A DNA stretch of 64,000 bases from Nitratireductor kimnyeongensis (GCF_019891395.1 NZ_CP078143.1:3726144-3790143); one strand, 5' to 3'; positions 28,755 to 39,518 are shown, numbered from the stretch's first letter. Notes: a model not told the origin generated them from the sequence alone. A program made the numbers and translations.

Positions 28755-30254
28755 TCAAAAGCGCAGGCGCTGGCGCAATATGCGCCCATCCCGCTCGATG
28801 GCAAAGTCCCAGCGGCTGCTTGTGTCACCTGCCAGCACCTGCATCGTTTCCACATCCTCAATCTCGATACCGTTGACCTCGCGGATGATGTCGCCAGGAC
28901 GCAGACCGACACTGGCAGCGAGCGCACGCCGGTCGACCTCCAGTACGACGACACCCTTCTTGTTCAGGGGCAGTTTCAGGCGCTGGGCAAGGCGCGGTTC
29001 GAGGGTGGCAATTGCAGCCCCGGCAAAGGGCCCTCGCCCTTCGAGCGTGACAGGCGACGGGTTGGCTCCGTCGGACAGGCGTTCCAGCGCGAAGCTCAAT
29101 TCCAGCGTTTTCCCGTCGCGCAACACACCGATGATTCCTTCATCATCGAGCGGGTGCGTCACGAGACGATATTCAAGCGCATCAGGGTGCTGAATGTCAG
29201 CACCATCCATTGCAACGACCACATCACCGGGACGCAGGCCCGCACGCTCGGCGGGGCTGTCAGGCGCCACTTCACGCACCAATGCTCCAACGGGGCGCTC
29301 CATGCCAAGCGCCTCGGCAATCTGCGCCGTGACCGGATCGAATGACACACCGAAAAAGGGCCGCTCAAAGGTCTTGGCGCCCGAAAGCGCGGCATTCACT
29401 ACAGCGCGCACCATATTGGCAGGAATAGCAAATCCGATACCGATGGAACCGCCGCTGCGGCTGACAATGGCGGTGTTGATGCCGATGACCTGCCCACGCA
29501 TGTCGATCAACGCGCCGCCGGAATTGCCCGGATTGATGGCCGCATCGGTCTGGATAAAGAACCCGAAATCAGACACGCCCACATGGCTGCGTGCGAGCGC
29601 GGATACGATGCCGCTGGTTGTTGTCTGTCCGACACCGAATGGATTGCCGATGGCCAGCACGAGGTCACCCACCTCGAGATTGTCGGAGTTGCCCAGTCCA
29701 ACAGCCGGAAAGGTTTCATCGCCGGAGATCTTCAGGACCGCGAGATCGAGCGCCTTATCCTTCAGCAGGATTTCGCTCTCAAACTCCCGCCCGTCGGCAA
29801 GCGCGACCTTGACCTCGTCCGCATCGCTGATGACGTGATTGTTGGTCACGATGACGCCGCTCGGGTCGACCAACACGCCAGAACCGAGGGAAGAACGCAC
29901 GCGCGGCGGCATTTGCGGCCGGCCGAAGAACTGTTCGAAAAAGGGGTCGCCCATGAAAGGCGATCGCACCTGAACGGTGGACGATGCGTAGACGTTCACC
30001 ACTGCAGGCGATGTTTCCTTGACCAATGGCGCAAAAGACAACTGGATATCGGACTGCCCAAACGGAACACGCCTTTCCGCGGCTCCCGTTTTCGGAACTG
30101 CCAGCGCCTTGCCTTCATCCCCGCTCAGCAGATCGGACAGAAATCCGCGCAGGGTCCTGTCTTCACCCTGCTGCGCCTGGACCGAACCCGTGAAAACGGT
30201 TCCGGCAAAAGACGCTAAAAGAACGACGCTTAGGAAAACAAAACGCATTGGCAT
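28755..30254 (-). CDS. DegP/DegQ-type periplasmic serine endoprotease
   Basis: 499-residue trypsin-like protease with two PDZ domains, degrading misfolded periplasmic proteins. Signal peptide at the start (MPMRFVFLSVVLLASFAGTV, cleavage near VQAQQ). His in TNNHVISDADEV, Asp in LDLAVLKI and Ser in INPGNSGGALID form the triad. PDZ1 begins near RPFFGVSF, PDZ2 near LAQRLKLPLNKKGVVV. ATG 30254 was chosen because it has GAGG upstream and precedes a proper signal peptide; the frame extends 54 codons further without either. Confidence 0.92.
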   Translation of the reverse strand: MPMRFVFLSVVLLASFAGTVFTGSVQAQQGEDRTLRGFLSDLLSGDEGKALAVPKTGAAERRVPFGQSDIQLSFAPLVKETSPAVVNVYASSTVQVRSPFMGDPFFEQFFGRPQMPPRVRSSLGSGVLVDPSGVIVTNNHVISDADEVKVALADGREFESEILLKDKALDLAVLKISGDETFPAVGLGNSDNLEVGDLVLAIGNPFGVGQTTTSGIVSALARSHVGVSDFGFFIQTDAAINPGNSGGALIDMRGQVIGINTAIVSRSGGSIGIGFAIPANMVRAVVNAALSGAKTFERPFFGVSFDPVTAQIAEALGMERPVGALVREVAPDSPAERAGLRPGDVVVAMDGADIQHPDALEYRLVTHPLDDEGIIGVLRDGKTLELSFALERLSDGANPSPVTLEGRGPFAGAAIATLEPRLAQRLKLPLNKKGVVVLEVDRRALAASVGLRPGDIIREVNGIEIEDVETMQVLAGDTSSRWDFAIERDGRILRQRLRF

Positions 30255-30376
30255 ATGCCTGGCCTCTATCCCGTCTCTGGAGAATGCAAATGATCGTGCA
30301 GCAACGCAAATCGCTTTTCTCAGAGCATTGTGCACATTGAAAGGCCCTACCCTCGCAAGAACAGAATTTGCGCAAC

Positions 30377-30403
30377 AAAAAAAGGGGCCGCGAAGCCCCT
30401 TTT
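30377..30403 (-). terminator. Rho-independent terminator after rplQ
   Basis: On the minus strand GGGGC (30399-30395) and GCCCC (30388-30384) form a hairpin with a TTCGCG-type loop, followed by seven T. It ends the S10-spc-alpha run, 26 bp after the rplQ stop. Confidence 0.88.
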
Positions 30404-30428
30404 CCATAAATTCCAAGGCAAGCCGGTA

Positions 30429-30860
30429 TTACGCGGCTTCCGCCTCTTCATTGCCGCCTTCGGCTTCGAGACGCGCACGGTCGGCAGCGCCCTTGGCTTC
30501 CACGTCACGGTCGACAAACTCGATGACTGCCATCGGCGCATTGTCGCCATGGCGGAAGCCTGCCTTCATGATGCGGGTGTAACCGCCATTGCGCTCAGCA
30601 TAACGCGGAGCGAGCGTGTCGAACAGACGCTTGACCAGGCTCTCGTCGCGAATGGCCGAGATGGCCTGACGACGGGCGTGCAGATCGCCGCGCTTGCCCA
30701 GCGTCACCAGCTTCTCCACGATGGGACGAAGTTCCTTCGCCTTGGGCAGAGTGGTGACGATCTGTTCGTGTTCGATCAGCGAAGCTGCCATGTTGGCAAA
30801 GAGCGCCTTGCGGTGGCTTGCCGTCCTGTTCAGCTTGCGGCCGGATTTTCCGTGACGCAT
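30429..30860 (-). CDS. rplQ: Ribosomal protein L17
   Basis: 143 residues; large-subunit protein. [28 protein letters not shown] is the conserved N-terminus, and [28 protein letters not shown] closes the core. The C-terminal tail is alanine and glutamate rich, as in other Alphaproteobacteria. Last gene of the alpha operon, followed by a strong terminator. Confidence 0.98.
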   Translation of the reverse strand: MRHGKSGRKLNRTASHRKALFANMAASLIEHEQIVTTLPKAKELRPIVEKLVTLGKRGDLHARRQAISAIRDESLVKRLFDTLAPRYAERNGGYTRIMKAGFRHGDNAPMAVIEFVDRDVEAKGAADRARLEAEGGNEEAEAA

Positions 30861-30909
30861 GGCCTTTCTCCTTCAATCCCCGTCGCCCGTCATGGCGGGC
30901 TCTACGGGC

Positions 30910-31920
30910 CTAGTATTGGTCTTCGTAGCGCTTGGCGAGTTCTTCGATGTTTTCCGGCGGCCAGTCCTCGACATCCATGCCGAGGTGGAGGCCCATCGAA
31001 GCCAGCACTTCCTTGATTTCGTTGAGCGACTTGCGGCCGAAATTCGGCGTGCGCAGCATCTCGGCTTCGGTCTTCTGGATCAGATCGCCGATATACACGA
31101 TGTTGTCGTTCTTCAGGCAGTTTGCAGAGCGAACCGAGAGCTCCAGCTCGTCCACCTTCTTGAGAAGCGCCGGGTTGAAAGCGAGCTCGGCCACCTGTTC
31201 GGCGGGCTGCTCCTTCTGCGGCTCTTCGAAGTTGACGAACAGTGCAAGCTGGTCCTGCAGGATGCGTGCGGCGAAAGCCACGGCATCCTCGCCCGTGACC
31301 GAACCGTTGGTCTCGATGGTCATGGTCAGCTTGTCATAGTCAAGAACCTGGCCCTCACGGGTGTTCTCAACCTTGTAGGAGACCTTCTTGACCGGCGAGT
31401 AAAGGCTGTCGACCGGGATCAGACCGATCGGGGCATCTTCTGCACGGTTTCGATCGGCGGGCACATAGCCCTTGCCGTTGTCGACAGTGAACTCCATGCG
31501 GATCTCCGCACCCTCATCGAGCGTGCAAAGCACGTGATCGGGATTCAGAACTTCCACATCGCCCACGGTCTGAATGTCACCTGCCGTTACGGCGCCTGGT
31601 CCCTGCTTGCGCACAACCATGCGCTTGGGGCCCTCGCCTTCCATGGAGAGCGCGATTTCCTTGATGTTGAGGACGATGTCCGTCACATCTTCGCGCACAC
31701 CGGGGATTGACGAGAATTCATGCAACACACCATCGATCTGCACGGCGGTCACAGCTGCACCGCGAAGCGAGGAAAGCAGCACGCGACGCAGCGCATTGCC
31801 GAGCGTCAGACCAAAGCCACGTTCCAAAGGCTCAGCCACCAGTGTGGTGACGGTGCGGCCCTTGGACGAAAACTCGACCTTGTTCGGCTTGATTAGCTCT
31901 TGCCAGTTCTTCTGGATCAT
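30910..31920 (-). CDS. rpoA: RNA polymerase alpha subunit
   Basis: 336 residues. N-terminal dimerisation domain ([40 protein letters not shown]) and C-terminal DNA/activator-binding domain with [43 protein letters not shown]. Scaffold of RNA polymerase; its C-terminal domain contacts UP elements and activators. Between rpsK and rplQ. Confidence 0.98.
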   Translation of the reverse strand: MIQKNWQELIKPNKVEFSSKGRTVTTLVAEPLERGFGLTLGNALRRVLLSSLRGAAVTAVQIDGVLHEFSSIPGVREDVTDIVLNIKEIALSMEGEGPKRMVVRKQGPGAVTAGDIQTVGDVEVLNPDHVLCTLDEGAEIRMEFTVDNGKGYVPADRNRAEDAPIGLIPVDSLYSPVKKVSYKVENTREGQVLDYDKLTMTIETNGSVTGEDAVAFAARILQDQLALFVNFEEPQKEQPAEQVAELAFNPALLKKVDELELSVRSANCLKNDNIVYIGDLIQKTEAEMLRTPNFGRKSLNEIKEVLASMGLHLGMDVEDWPPENIEELAKRYEDQY

Positions 31921-32015
31921 TCCGGGTTCCTTCCGTTACCCCGCCACCATCCAATCGTGACGGGCGCTCTGGAAACCGCAGAGGAGCGCAGACACGCTCG
32001 TGCAGCAAAACTCAA

Positions 32016-32405
32016 CTATACGCGGCGCTTCTTGCGCGGGCGGCAACCATTGTGCGGGATCGGCGTCACATCGCGAATGGACGTGATGGTGAAGCCGGCA
32101 GCCTGCAGCGCGCGAAGCGCGGACTCACGGCCCGAACCAGGGCCGGAAACCTCGACCTCGAGCGTGCGCATGCCGTGTTCGGCAGCCTTGCGGGCACAAT
32201 CCTCGGCAGCGACCTGTGCGGCAAACGGCGTCGACTTGCGCGAGCCCTTGAAGCCCTGAGCGCCTGCGGAAGACCAGGCAATTGCATTGCCCTGTGCATC
32301 CGTAATGGTGATCATCGTGTTGTTGAAGCTCGAATTGACGTGAGCAACACCCGACGAGATATTCTTACGTTCGCGACGACGAACGCGTGCGGCTTCCTTG
32401 GCCAT
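32016..32405 (-). CDS. rpsK: Ribosomal protein S11
   Basis: 129 residues; platform protein of the 30S subunit. [42 protein letters not shown] and the C-terminus [17 protein letters not shown] are diagnostic. Separated from rpsM by a gap that contains a terminator-like hairpin. Confidence 0.98.
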   Translation of the reverse strand: MAKEAARVRRRERKNISSGVAHVNSSFNNTMITITDAQGNAIAWSSAGAQGFKGSRKSTPFAAQVAAEDCARKAAEHGMRTLEVEVSGPGSGRESALRALQAAGFTITSIRDVTPIPHNGCRPRKKRRV

Positions 32406-32460
32406 AATCTTCCTTTCAGTCGATCTCTACACCGCCGTAACGCCAGCGGCTCCACCTGAG

Positions 32461-32487
32461 AAAAGCCGCGCTTTATGAAAGCGCGGC
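32461..32487 (-). terminator. Terminator-like hairpin between rpsM and rpsK
   Basis: Perfect 10-bp stem GCCGCGCTTT / AAAGCGCGGC (32465-32487) with a 3-base loop, followed on the minus strand by TTTTC. Lies inside the alpha operon, 9 bp after the rpsM stop. A partial terminator or processing site is more likely than full termination since rpsK, rpoA and rplQ depend on read-through unless a promoter lies after it. Confidence 0.65.
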
Positions 32488-32496
32488 CAACCCAAA

Positions 32497-32865
32497 TTAC
32501 TTCTTCTTGCCGGCAATTGCCTTGGCAGGGCCCTTCCGGGTGCGTGCATTGGTGTGCGTACGCTGTCCGCGGACCGGAAGCGAACGACGGTGACGCAGAC
32601 CGCGGTAACAGCCCAGATCCATCAAACGCTTGATGTTCATTGAAACTTCGCGGCGAAGATCACCCTCGACGCGCAGGTCACGGTCGATCGTCTCGCGGAT
32701 CGCAAGAATCTCCGCATCGGTCAGCTCGCTAACGCGACGCTCCAGCGGAATGTTAACCTGCTTGACGATTTCCCCGGCGGTCTTGGGACCGATGCCGTGG
32801 ATGTACTGAAGCGCGATCACCACGCGCTTGTTGGTCGGAATATTGACGCCTGCAATACGGGCCAT
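32497..32865 (-). CDS. rpsM: Ribosomal protein S13
   Basis: 122 residues; head of the 30S subunit, contacts P-site tRNA and L5. [30 protein letters not shown] at the start and [25 protein letters not shown] at the end are conserved. ATG 32865 with GGAG upstream was used; the open frame continues 40 codons upstream without similarity. Confidence 0.98.
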   Translation of the reverse strand: MARIAGVNIPTNKRVVIALQYIHGIGPKTAGEIVKQVNIPLERRVSELTDAEILAIRETIDRDLRVEGDLRREVSMNIKRLMDLGCYRGLRHRRSLPVRGQRTHTNARTRKGPAKAIAGKKK

Positions 32866-32950
32866 CTTCTTCTCCATGTGAGCCGGTTCCCCGGCGCTTC
32901 GTTTACCCGCGTCCGGTGGAGGCCGGCCCTTGCGGGAGATGAGTGTTCCT

Positions 32951-32978
32951 ACAAACAAGAAGGCCGAGCCTGACGGCC
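32951..32978 (-). terminator. Terminator-like hairpin between adk and rpsM
   Basis: GGCCG / CGGCC stem (32962-32978) with a 7-base loop, followed on the minus strand by TTCTTGTTTGT. A short but GC-rich stem with a T-rich tail in the 200-bp adk-rpsM gap. Possibly an attenuator that separates spc-operon from alpha-operon expression. Confidence 0.45.
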
Positions 32979-33065
32979 CGACCAACGAACCGTTCGATCA
33001 GGAGACCGGCTGGCATTAATGGATAAACGCCAGATAGTCAAGCACGGGATCGAGCCCTTGCCGGT

Positions 33066-33650
33066 TCAGAGCGAAGCGAGAACCTGCTCGATCTCGCCCG
33101 TGACCTCGTCAATGGACTTCATGCCGTCGACCCGGCGCAAGAATCCCTTGGCGTGATAATAGCCAATGAGGGCCGCAGTCTTCTTGTAATACTCGCGCAA
33201 CCGTTCGTCGAAGACCTCGGCGTTGTCATCCTTGCGCGGCGTCTGACCGGCAGCGATGGCATCTTGCGCGCGCTTTTCAATTCGACCAACAAGTGCGGCA
33301 TCATCGACAACAAGTTCTATCGTCGCATCAAGCTTGACCTCGCGATCAGCGAGCATCGCCTCAACAGCATCGGCCTGGGCAAGCGTACGCGGGTAACCAT
33401 CAAGAATGAAACCGTTCGCACAGTCAGGCTGATCAATACGTTCGGCCACGATGGCATTCACGATTTCATCGGACACCAGTTCACCGGCGTCCATCACTGC
33501 CTTGGCACGCTTTCCAACTTCGGTTCCAGCAGCGACAGCTGCCCGCAACATGTCACCCGTGGAGAGTTGCGGAACGCCGTGCTTCTCGACCAGCCGCTGG
33601 GCCTGCGTGCCCTTCCCCGCTCCCGGCGGTCCAAGAAGTATAAGCCTCAT
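33066..33650 (-). CDS. adk: Adenylate kinase (short-lid form)
   Basis: Interconverts ATP, ADP and AMP. 194 residues. P-loop [13 protein letters not shown]-binding [15 protein letters not shown] and [12 protein letters not shown] are present. The LID is short: after VGRIEKRA the chain goes directly to [15 protein letters not shown], without the zinc-binding or long insert of E. coli-type enzymes. ATG overlaps the secY stop by 4 bp (translational coupling). Confidence 0.96.
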   Translation of the reverse strand: MRLILLGPPGAGKGTQAQRLVEKHGVPQLSTGDMLRAAVAAGTEVGKRAKAVMDAGELVSDEIVNAIVAERIDQPDCANGFILDGYPRTLAQADAVEAMLADREVKLDATIELVVDDAALVGRIEKRAQDAIAAGQTPRKDDNAEVFDERLREYYKKTAALIGYYHAKGFLRRVDGMKSIDEVTGEIEQVLASL

Positions 33651-34987
33651 CGTCCCCTCTTACCCCCACGCAACTTAGATTTCTTGATCAGGCCCTCATA
33701 CTGATGGGCAATGAGATGCCCCTGCATCTGCGCAACCGTATCCAGCGTGACGCTTACAACGATCAGCAGAGAGGTGCCGCCAAGATAGAAAGGCACACCG
33801 GTCGCGGAAATAAGGAACTCCGGCAGAAGGCAGATCAAGACAAGATAGATGGCGCCGATCACAGTGATGCGCGTCAAGACATAGTCGATATACTCGGCAG
33901 TGCGCTCACCAGGGCGGTATCCCGGGATAAAGCCGGAATGCTTCTTCAGCTGGTCAGCCGTCTCTTTCGGGTTGAAGACGATTGCCGTGTAAAAGAAGGC
34001 GAAGAAAGCAATAAGCGCCGCATAAAGGAACATGAAGAGGGGCTGGCCGTGACCGAGCGAGGCCAGCATCGTGGACGCCCAGGCAGGCAATTGCGTGGTA
34101 TCGGAGAAACCGGCAACTGTCGCAGGCAGAAGCAGCAACGATGACGCGAAAATCGGCGGGATCACCCCGGCGGTGTTCAGCTTGAGCGGCAGGTGCGAAG
34201 TATCACCCTGGAACATGCGGTTGCCGACCTGTCGCTTCGGATACTGGATCAGCAGGCGGCGCTGGGCGCGCTCAAAGAACACGATTACGGCGATGACCGC
34301 CACGACCAACACGATGATCCCAAGGATCAACCCCGTCGAAAGCGCGCCAGTCCGGCCGAGCTCAAGCGTTCCGCCGATGGCGGAGGGCAAACCAGCAACA
34401 ATGCCGGAGAAGATGATCAGCGAAATACCGTTGCCTATGCCCCGAGCGGTGATCTGCTCGCCAAGCCACATCAGGAACATGGTGCCGCCAACCAGCGTGA
34501 TGACCGCGGAAATGCGGAAGAACCAACCCGGATCCGCGACGATGTTCGCGCCACCCTCCAGTCCCACAGCGATGCCATAGGCCTGAACGGTCGCGAGTAT
34601 CACCGTGCCATAACGGGTATACTGGTTGATGACCTTGCGGCCCTGTTCTCCTTCCTTCTTCAGCTGCTCAAGCGACGGGACAACCGACGTCATGAGCTGC
34701 ATGATGATGGACGCAGAAATGTAAGGCATGATGCCGAGGGCGAAAATCGCCATGCGCTCCACGGCGCCGCCAGCAAACATGTTGAACATGCCCAGAACGC
34801 CGCCAGACTGCTGCTGGAAGGCCTGGGCAAATGCTTCGGGATTGATGCCGGGCATCGGGATGTAAGTGCCAAGGCGGTAAACCAACAACGCTCCGAGCGT
34901 GAACCAGATGCGCTTTTTGAGATCCTCAGCCTTCGCGAAGGCCGCGAAATTGAGATTGGACGCAAGCTGTTCCGCTGCCGATGCCAT
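33647..34987 (-). CDS. secY: Protein translocase subunit SecY
   Basis: 446 residues with ten membrane helices; forms the protein-conducting channel with SecE and Sec[29 protein letters not shown] at the start, the plug-region glycines, and the [20 protein letters not shown] loop near the C-terminus. Between rplO and adk in the spc operon. Confidence 0.98.
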   Translation of the reverse strand: MASAAEQLASNLNFAAFAKAEDLKKRIWFTLGALLVYRLGTYIPMPGINPEAFAQAFQQQSGGVLGMFNMFAGGAVERMAIFALGIMPYISASIIMQLMTSVVPSLEQLKKEGEQGRKVINQYTRYGTVILATVQAYGIAVGLEGGANIVADPGWFFRISAVITLVGGTMFLMWLGEQITARGIGNGISLIIFSGIVAGLPSAIGGTLELGRTGALSTGLILGIIVLVVAVIAVIVFFERAQRRLLIQYPKRQVGNRMFQGDTSHLPLKLNTAGVIPPIFASSLLLLPATVAGFSDTTQLPAWASTMLASLGHGQPLFMFLYAALIAFFAFFYTAIVFNPKETADQLKKHSGFIPGYRPGERTAEYIDYVLTRITVIGAIYLVLICLLPEFLISATGVPFYLGGTSLLIVVSVTLDTVAQMQGHLIAHQYEGLIKKSKLRGGKRGR

Positions 34988-35082
34988 GAAGAATTCTCCG
35001 CTTCGTCATGCCCCGCAGATTTTCGAATCGATACGGGCACACGTTGTCGAAAACCCGAAATAGGGTCTGACAGGCATAGATG

Positions 35083-35110
35083 CAAGCGGCGGACAATCGC
35101 CCGCCGCTTG
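35083..35110 (-). other. Stem-loop between rplO and secY
   Basis: Perfect 10-bp stem CAAGCGGCGG / CCGCCGCTTG with an 8-base loop, 9 bp downstream of the rplO stop. No T-run follows on the minus strand, so this is not a standard terminator; possibly an mRNA processing or stability element. Confidence 0.6.
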
Positions 35111-35119
35111 TGGATCAGA

Positions 35120-35596
35120 TTACTCGGCCTTAGCCGCTGCTTCGAGCAGTTTAACCGTTCCGCCGGCCTTCTCGATTTTCTCGATGGCAGCCTTGGACGC
35201 ACCAGCGACTTCGAGGGAGACCTTCGTCTTCAATTCACCATCGCTGAGAACGCGAACACCGTCCTTCGCACGGCGCAGAACACCGGCAGAAACGAGCGCT
35301 GCCACATCGATGACGGCCTTGCCGTCAAGCTTCTTGGCGTCGATCGCGGCCTGGATACGGCCCAGCGAGACTTCGTTGAAGTCGTTGCTGAAAATGTTCT
35401 TGAAGCCGCGCTTGGGCAGACGGCGATAGAGCGGCATCTGGCCACCCTCGAAGCCGTTGATCGACACACCGGAGCGTGACTTCTGGCCCTTGACGCCGCG
35501 ACCACCGGTCTTGCCGGTACCGGAGCCGATGCCACGGCCAACGCGCTTGCGCGACTTGGTGGCGCCTTCTTTATCCCTGAGTTCATTCAGTTTCAT
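35120..35596 (-). CDS. rplO: Ribosomal protein L15
   Basis: 158 residues; large subunit. [43 protein letters not shown] is the basic extended N-terminus of L15, followed by [17 protein letters not shown]. Confidence 0.98.
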   Translation of the reverse strand: MKLNELRDKEGATKSRKRVGRGIGSGTGKTGGRGVKGQKSRSGVSINGFEGGQMPLYRRLPKRGFKNIFSNDFNEVSLGRIQAAIDAKKLDGKAVIDVAALVSAGVLRRAKDGVRVLSDGELKTKVSLEVAGASKAAIEKIEKAGGTVKLLEAAAKAE

Positions 35597-35615
35597 AATA
35601 TCGCTCCTGGGATCT

Positions 35616-35816
35616 TCAGGCCTCGTCCACGACGCGGACGAGATGCTGCACCGACGCGATCATGCCGCGTACGGACGGCGTGTCCTCAAGCGTGGAACGG
35701 CGGTGCATCTTGTTCAAACCAAGGCCGATCAGCGTCTGACGCTGGCTGGCCGGGCGGCGGATCGGGCTGCCGATCTGTTCGACGGTGACCGTCTTGCCCT
35801 TCTTCTTCTCTGCCAT
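35616..35816 (-). CDS. rpmD: Ribosomal protein L30
   Basis: 66 residues from ATG 35816 (an in-frame ATG six codons upstream is less well placed). [28 protein letters not shown] and the following helix are typical of L30. Between rpsE and rplO. Confidence 0.96.
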   Translation of the reverse strand: MAEKKKGKTVTVEQIGSPIRRPASQRQTLIGLGLNKMHRRSTLEDTPSVRGMIASVQHLVRVVDEA

Positions 35817-35847
35817 CTTCATCAATCCTTGCAAACCTGGCGATCTA

Positions 35848-35867
35848 AGCCCGTGTAAACACGGGCT
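35848..35867 (-). other. Stem-loop between rpsE and rpmD
   Basis: AGCCCGTGT (35848-35856) pairs perfectly with ACACGGGCT (35859-35867). No T-run follows. One of a set of intergenic hairpins in the ribosomal protein cluster. Confidence 0.6.
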
Positions 35868-35882
35868 GATCTGCCGTGATCC

Positions 35883-36440
35883 TTATTCCTCACCACCAGC
35901 GGCAGCGCCACGGCGCGCCTGGAGCGTGGAATATTTAATGCCGCGCTGAGCAGCAACGTCCTTGGGATGCAACTGATGCTTCAGGGCATCGAAAGTGGCA
36001 CGAACCATGTTGTAAGGGTTCGAGGAGCCGAGCGACTTGGCAACGACGTCCTGAACGCCGAGCGTCTCGAACACGGCGCGCATCGGACCACCGGCAATGA
36101 TGCCGGTACCGGGCTTGGCGGCACGCAGGAGAACACGGCCGGCACCATGACGGCCCGAAACATCGTGGTGAAGCGTACGACCGCCACGCAGCGGGACGAA
36201 GACCATGTCGCGCTTGGCACTCTCAGTTGCCTTGCGGATGGCTTCCGGCACTTCGCGTGCCTTGCCATGACCGAAACCAACGCGGCCCTTCTGATCGCCG
36301 ACCACGACGAGTGCGGCGAAACCGAAACGACGGCCGCCCTTCACCACCTTGGCGACGCGATTGATATGTACAAGCTTGTCGACGAACTCGCTGTCGCGCT
36401 CTTCGCGCTCGCGGCGATCGTCCCTACGTCCTTGTGCCAT
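35883..36440 (-). CDS. rpsE: Ribosomal protein S5
   Basis: 185 residues; decoding-fidelity protein of the 30S subunit. [31 protein letters not shown] and [17 protein letters not shown] are characteristic; [21 protein letters not shown] core present. Confidence 0.98.
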   Translation of the reverse strand: MAQGRRDDRREREERDSEFVDKLVHINRVAKVVKGGRRFGFAALVVVGDQKGRVGFGHGKAREVPEAIRKATESAKRDMVFVPLRGGRTLHHDVSGRHGAGRVLLRAAKPGTGIIAGGPMRAVFETLGVQDVVAKSLGSSNPYNMVRATFDALKHQLHPKDVAAQRGIKYSTLQARRGAAAGGEE

Positions 36441-36490
36441 TGCCCTTTTCCTTGTTCTTTTCCGGAAGCACGGGGTTGAAAATGATAATC

Positions 36491-36515
36491 CGGGCGCTCC
36501 CTTGAGAAGCGCCCG
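36491..36515 (-). other. Stem-loop between rplR and rpsE
   Basis: CGGGCGCT (36491-36498) and AGCGCCCG (36508-36515), perfect 8-bp stem with a 9-base loop, just after the rplR stop. No T-run. Confidence 0.55.
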
Positions 36516-36521
36516 AACGGT

Positions 36522-36881
36522 TTAGAACTTCAGGCCACCTTCGCGGGCAGCATCGGCCAGAGCCTTGACGCGACCGTGAAAGAGGTAAGGACCGCGGTCG
36601 AAAACCACTTCCTCTACGCCTGCCTTCTTGGCCCGCTCTGCCACCAGCTTGCCAACGGCTGCGGCAGCAGCGGCGTCGGCGCCGGTCTTGATCTGGCCCT
36701 TGATATCCTTGTCGAGGGTCGATGCAGCCGCGAGCGTGTGGCCCTTGGCGTCGTCGATAACCTGGACATAGATGTTCTTCGAGGAACGGTAAACCGAAAG
36801 ACGAGGCTGGCCATTGGAGACCGCCTTGATCTTCCGGCGAACACGTCCCGCACGCCGCTTGACGGAGACTTTCGAGACCAT
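36522..36881 (-). CDS. rplR: Ribosomal protein L18
   Basis: 119 residues; binds 5S rRNA with L5. [29 protein letters not shown] and the C-terminal [26 protein letters not shown] are diagnostic. Confidence 0.98.
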   Translation of the reverse strand: MVSKVSVKRRAGRVRRKIKAVSNGQPRLSVYRSSKNIYVQVIDDAKGHTLAAASTLDKDIKGQIKTGADAAAAAAVGKLVAERAKKAGVEEVVFDRGPYLFHGRVKALADAAREGGLKF

Positions 36882-36892
36882 GGTTCGAGTTC

Positions 36893-37426
36893 CTACTTCT
36901 TCTTACCTTCTTTGCGAACGATCGTCTCGTCCGCATATTTGACGCCCTTGCCCTTATACGGCTCGGGGCCACGCTTCTTGCGAATCTCGGCCGCAACCTG
37001 ACCGACAACCTGCTTGTCGATGCCGGCGATCACGATTTCGGTCGGCTTCGGACAGCTGATGCTGATTCCTTCCGGAGCCTCGTAAATCACTTCGTGGCTG
37101 TAGCCAAGCGAAAGCTGCAGGTTTTTTCCCTGCATCGCCGCACGGTAACCAACGCCGTTGATCTCAAGCCGCTTTTCGAACCCGTCCTTCACCCCCTGGA
37201 GGATGTTGGAGATCTGCGTGCGCGACATGCCCCATTTGGAGCGTGCGTCCTTCGACTGGTCACGCGGATCGACGGCAATCGCGTCATTTTCAAGCTTAAC
37301 CAGAACCTCGTCGTTGACGACGAACTTCAGTTCACCTTTCGGCCCCTTGGCCGTCACGGTCTGGCCCTCGACCTGGGCGGTGACGCCCTGCGGAACCGGT
37401 ACCGGCTTTTTGCCAATGCGAGACAT
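36893..37426 (-). CDS. rplF: Ribosomal protein L6
   Basis: 177 residues, two similar alpha/beta domains. [15 protein letters not shown] start and C-terminal [20 protein letters not shown] that contacts the sarcin-ricin loop region. Confidence 0.98.
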   Translation of the reverse strand: MSRIGKKPVPVPQGVTAQVEGQTVTAKGPKGELKFVVNDEVLVKLENDAIAVDPRDQSKDARSKWGMSRTQISNILQGVKDGFEKRLEINGVGYRAAMQGKNLQLSLGYSHEVIYEAPEGISISCPKPTEIVIAGIDKQVVGQVAAEIRKKRGPEPYKGKGVKYADETIVRKEGKKK

Positions 37427-37464
37427 TTGTCTGCCCTCGTTATTTGCGTGCGCTATCTGCCCGA

Positions 37465-37863
37465 TCAGAAGATCTGGCAGAGCACCTCGCCGCCCACATT
37501 CTGTTCGCGCGCCTCATGATCGGCCATCACGCCCTTCGGCGTCGAAAGGATGGCGATACCGAGACCATTGGCGACCTGCGGGATGGATTTCACCGACACG
37601 TAAACGCGACGGCCCGGCTTCGAAACACGCGCGATCTCACGGATCACAGAGCCGCCTTCAGCATATTTCAGTTCGATTTCGATCTCGGACTTGCCGTTGT
37701 CGTAGTCGATCTGGCTGTAATCGCGGATATAGCCCTCGGACTTCAGCACGTCGAGCACACGGGCACGAAGACGCGAAGCCGGGGTGGACACCTTCGGCTT
37801 GTTACGGCCGATGGCATTGCGGATACGGGTCAGCATATCGCCGAGCGGATCATTCACAGACAT
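37465..37863 (-). CDS. rpsH: Ribosomal protein S8
   Basis: 132 residues; primary 16S rRNA binder and, in E. coli, the translational repressor of the spc operon. [14 protein letters not shown] at the start and [32 protein letters not shown] at the end. Confidence 0.98.
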   Translation of the reverse strand: MSVNDPLGDMLTRIRNAIGRNKPKVSTPASRLRARVLDVLKSEGYIRDYSQIDYDNGKSEIEIELKYAEGGSVIREIARVSKPGRRVYVSVKSIPQVANGLGIAILSTPKGVMADHEAREQNVGGEVLCQIF

Positions 37864-37875
37864 CGTTCTTACCCC

Positions 37876-38181
37876 TTACCAGCTCGACTTGACCAGGCCG
37901 GGGATCAACCCGTTATTGCCCAGTTCACGCAATGCAACGCGCGACATCTTCAGCTTGCGGTAATACGCACGCGGACGCCCGGTCACATCGCACCGGTTGC
38001 GGATACGCGTCTTAGACGAGTTGCGCGGGAGAGCAGCAAGCTTGAGCTGCGCCTGGAAACGCTCCTCAATCGGCTTAGACTGGTCCTTGACGATCGCCTT
38101 CAGCTCTGCGCGCTTGGCAGCGTAGCGATCGACCATTTTACGCCGACGCTTGTTCTTTTCGACTGCGCTGACTTTTGCCAT
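37876..38181 (-). CDS. rpsN: Ribosomal protein S14 (zinc-independent form)
   Basis: 101 residues. [28 protein letters not shown] is the S14 signature. The CXXC pairs of zinc-binding S14 are absent, so this is the long C-minus form usual in Proteobacteria. Confidence 0.98.
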   Translation of the reverse strand: MAKVSAVEKNKRRRKMVDRYAAKRAELKAIVKDQSKPIEERFQAQLKLAALPRNSSKTRIRNRCDVTGRPRAYYRKLKMSRVALRELGNNGLIPGLVKSSW

Positions 38182-38208
38182 TTAAATTGTCCTTCTTCTC
38201 GCCTGCCG

Positions 38209-38766
38209 TTACTGCCGGAACGGGAAGTTGAAGGCCTTGAGCAAGGCCCGCGCTTCGTCGTCGGTTTTTGCAGTCGTACAAACGATGATGTCCATTCCCC
38301 AGATCTGATCGACCTGATCGTAATTGATCTCGGGGAACACGATATGCTCTTTCAGACCCATGGCGAAGTTGCCACGGCCGTCAAAGCTCTTCGGGTTCAG
38401 ACCGCGGAAGTCGCGGACGCGCGGCAGCGCGATCGTCACGAGACGGTCCAGAAATTCATACATGCGGTCCTTGCGCAGGGTCACCTTGGCGCCGAGCGGC
38501 ATGCCCTCACGAACCTTGAACCCAGCAATCGACTTAGATGCACGCGTGATGACCGGCTTCTGACCGGCGATCTTGGCGAGATCCTCTGCAGCCGAGGTCG
38601 GCTTCTTCGAATCGCCCGTCGCCTCACCAACCCCCATGTTGATGACGATCTTGTCGATGCGCGGCACCTGCATCTCATTGTCATACTTGAAGGTATCGAG
38701 AAGTTCCTTGCGGATCACCTCGTCATACTTCTTCTTCCAGCGCGGCTGGTACTGAGCATTAGCCAT
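38209..38766 (-). CDS. rplE: Ribosomal protein L5
   Basis: 185 residues; binds 5S r[19 protein letters not shown] and the C-terminal [26 protein letters not shown] are characteristic. Overlaps rplX by 8 bp, indicating coupled translation. Confidence 0.98.
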   Translation of the reverse strand: MANAQYQPRWKKKYDEVIRKELLDTFKYDNEMQVPRIDKIVINMGVGEATGDSKKPTSAAEDLAKIAGQKPVITRASKSIAGFKVREGMPLGAKVTLRKDRMYEFLDRLVTIALPRVRDFRGLNPKSFDGRGNFAMGLKEHIVFPEINYDQVDQIWGMDIIVCTTAKTDDEARALLKAFNFPFRQ

Positions 38767-39073
38767 CGATCAATTCTCCAGAGCGCTTCGCCACGCGCAC
38801 CTTCTTGCCATCTTCCTGGACCTTGAAGCCAACACGGGTTGGCTTGCCGTCCTTCGGATCGGCCAGCGCCAGGTTCGACAGGTGGATTGGCGCTTCCTTC
38901 GTAATGATGCCGCCATCTGCCTGAGCGGACTGCTTCTGATGGCGGCGAACCAGGTTGACACCGCGCACAAGCGCCTTGTCTTCCTTCGGCATCACCTTCA
39001 CCACTTCACCGGTACGGCCCTTGTCCTTGCCGGCGAGAACGACGACGTTGTCGCCTTTTTTGATCTTCTGCAT
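38759..39073 (-). CDS. rplX: Ribosomal protein L24
   Basis: 104 residues with an N-terminal KOW motif ([25 protein letters not shown]); assembly initiator of the 50S subunit. Confidence 0.98.
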   Translation of the reverse strand: MQKIKKGDNVVVLAGKDKGRTGEVVKVMPKEDKALVRGVNLVRRHQKQSAQADGGIITKEAPIHLSNLALADPKDGKPTRVGFKVQEDGKKVRVAKRSGELIDG

Positions 39074-39085
39074 ATCCCCGGCCTC

Positions 39086-39454
39086 CTAGAGCACTTCCGG
39101 CGCGAGTGAAATGATTTTCATATGGTTCTTGGCGCGGAGTTCGCGCGGAACCGGTCCGAAAATACGCGTGCCAACGGGCTCTTTCTTGTTGTCGACGAGA
39201 ACAGCTGCGTTCTTGTCGAAACGGATGACGCTGCCGTCTGCGCGGCGAATGTCCTTCGCCGTGCGCACAACAACCGCCTTCATCACGTCGCCCTTCTTCA
39301 CGCGGCCGCGCGGGATCGCCTCTTTCACGGAGACGACAATGATGTCGCCCACGGAGGCATACTTCCGCTTCGAACCGCCAAGCACCTTGATGCACATGAC
39401 ACGACGGGCGCCGGAATTGTCCGCCACATCGAGGTTTGTTTGCATCTGAATCAT
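39086..39454 (-). CDS. rplN: Ribosomal protein L14
   Basis: 122 residues. [37 protein letters not shown] start and [28 protein letters not shown] end match L14 throughout. Confidence 0.98.
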   Translation of the reverse strand: MIQMQTNLDVADNSGARRVMCIKVLGGSKRKYASVGDIIVVSVKEAIPRGRVKKGDVMKAVVVRTAKDIRRADGSVIRFDKNAAVLVDNKKEPVGTRIFGPVPRELRAKNHMKIISLAPEVL

Positions 39455-39477
39455 GACTGGCCGCCTTCTCGTTCAAT

Positions 39478-39505
39478 GGAAAGCGGTTCAGATATTCCGC
39501 TTTCC
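39478..39505 (-). other. Stem-loop between rpsQ and rplN
   Basis: GGAAAGCGG (39478-39486) pairs perfectly with CCGCTTTCC (39497-39505), 10-base loop. In the 64-bp rpsQ-rplN gap; no T-run on the minus strand. Confidence 0.6.
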
Positions 39506-39518
39506 GGCAATTTCAATG

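Noticed and set aside
30255-30416. 54-codon N-terminal extension of the DegP-type protease
   Set aside because: No ribosome binding site, overlaps the rplQ terminator region, and would hide the signal peptide.
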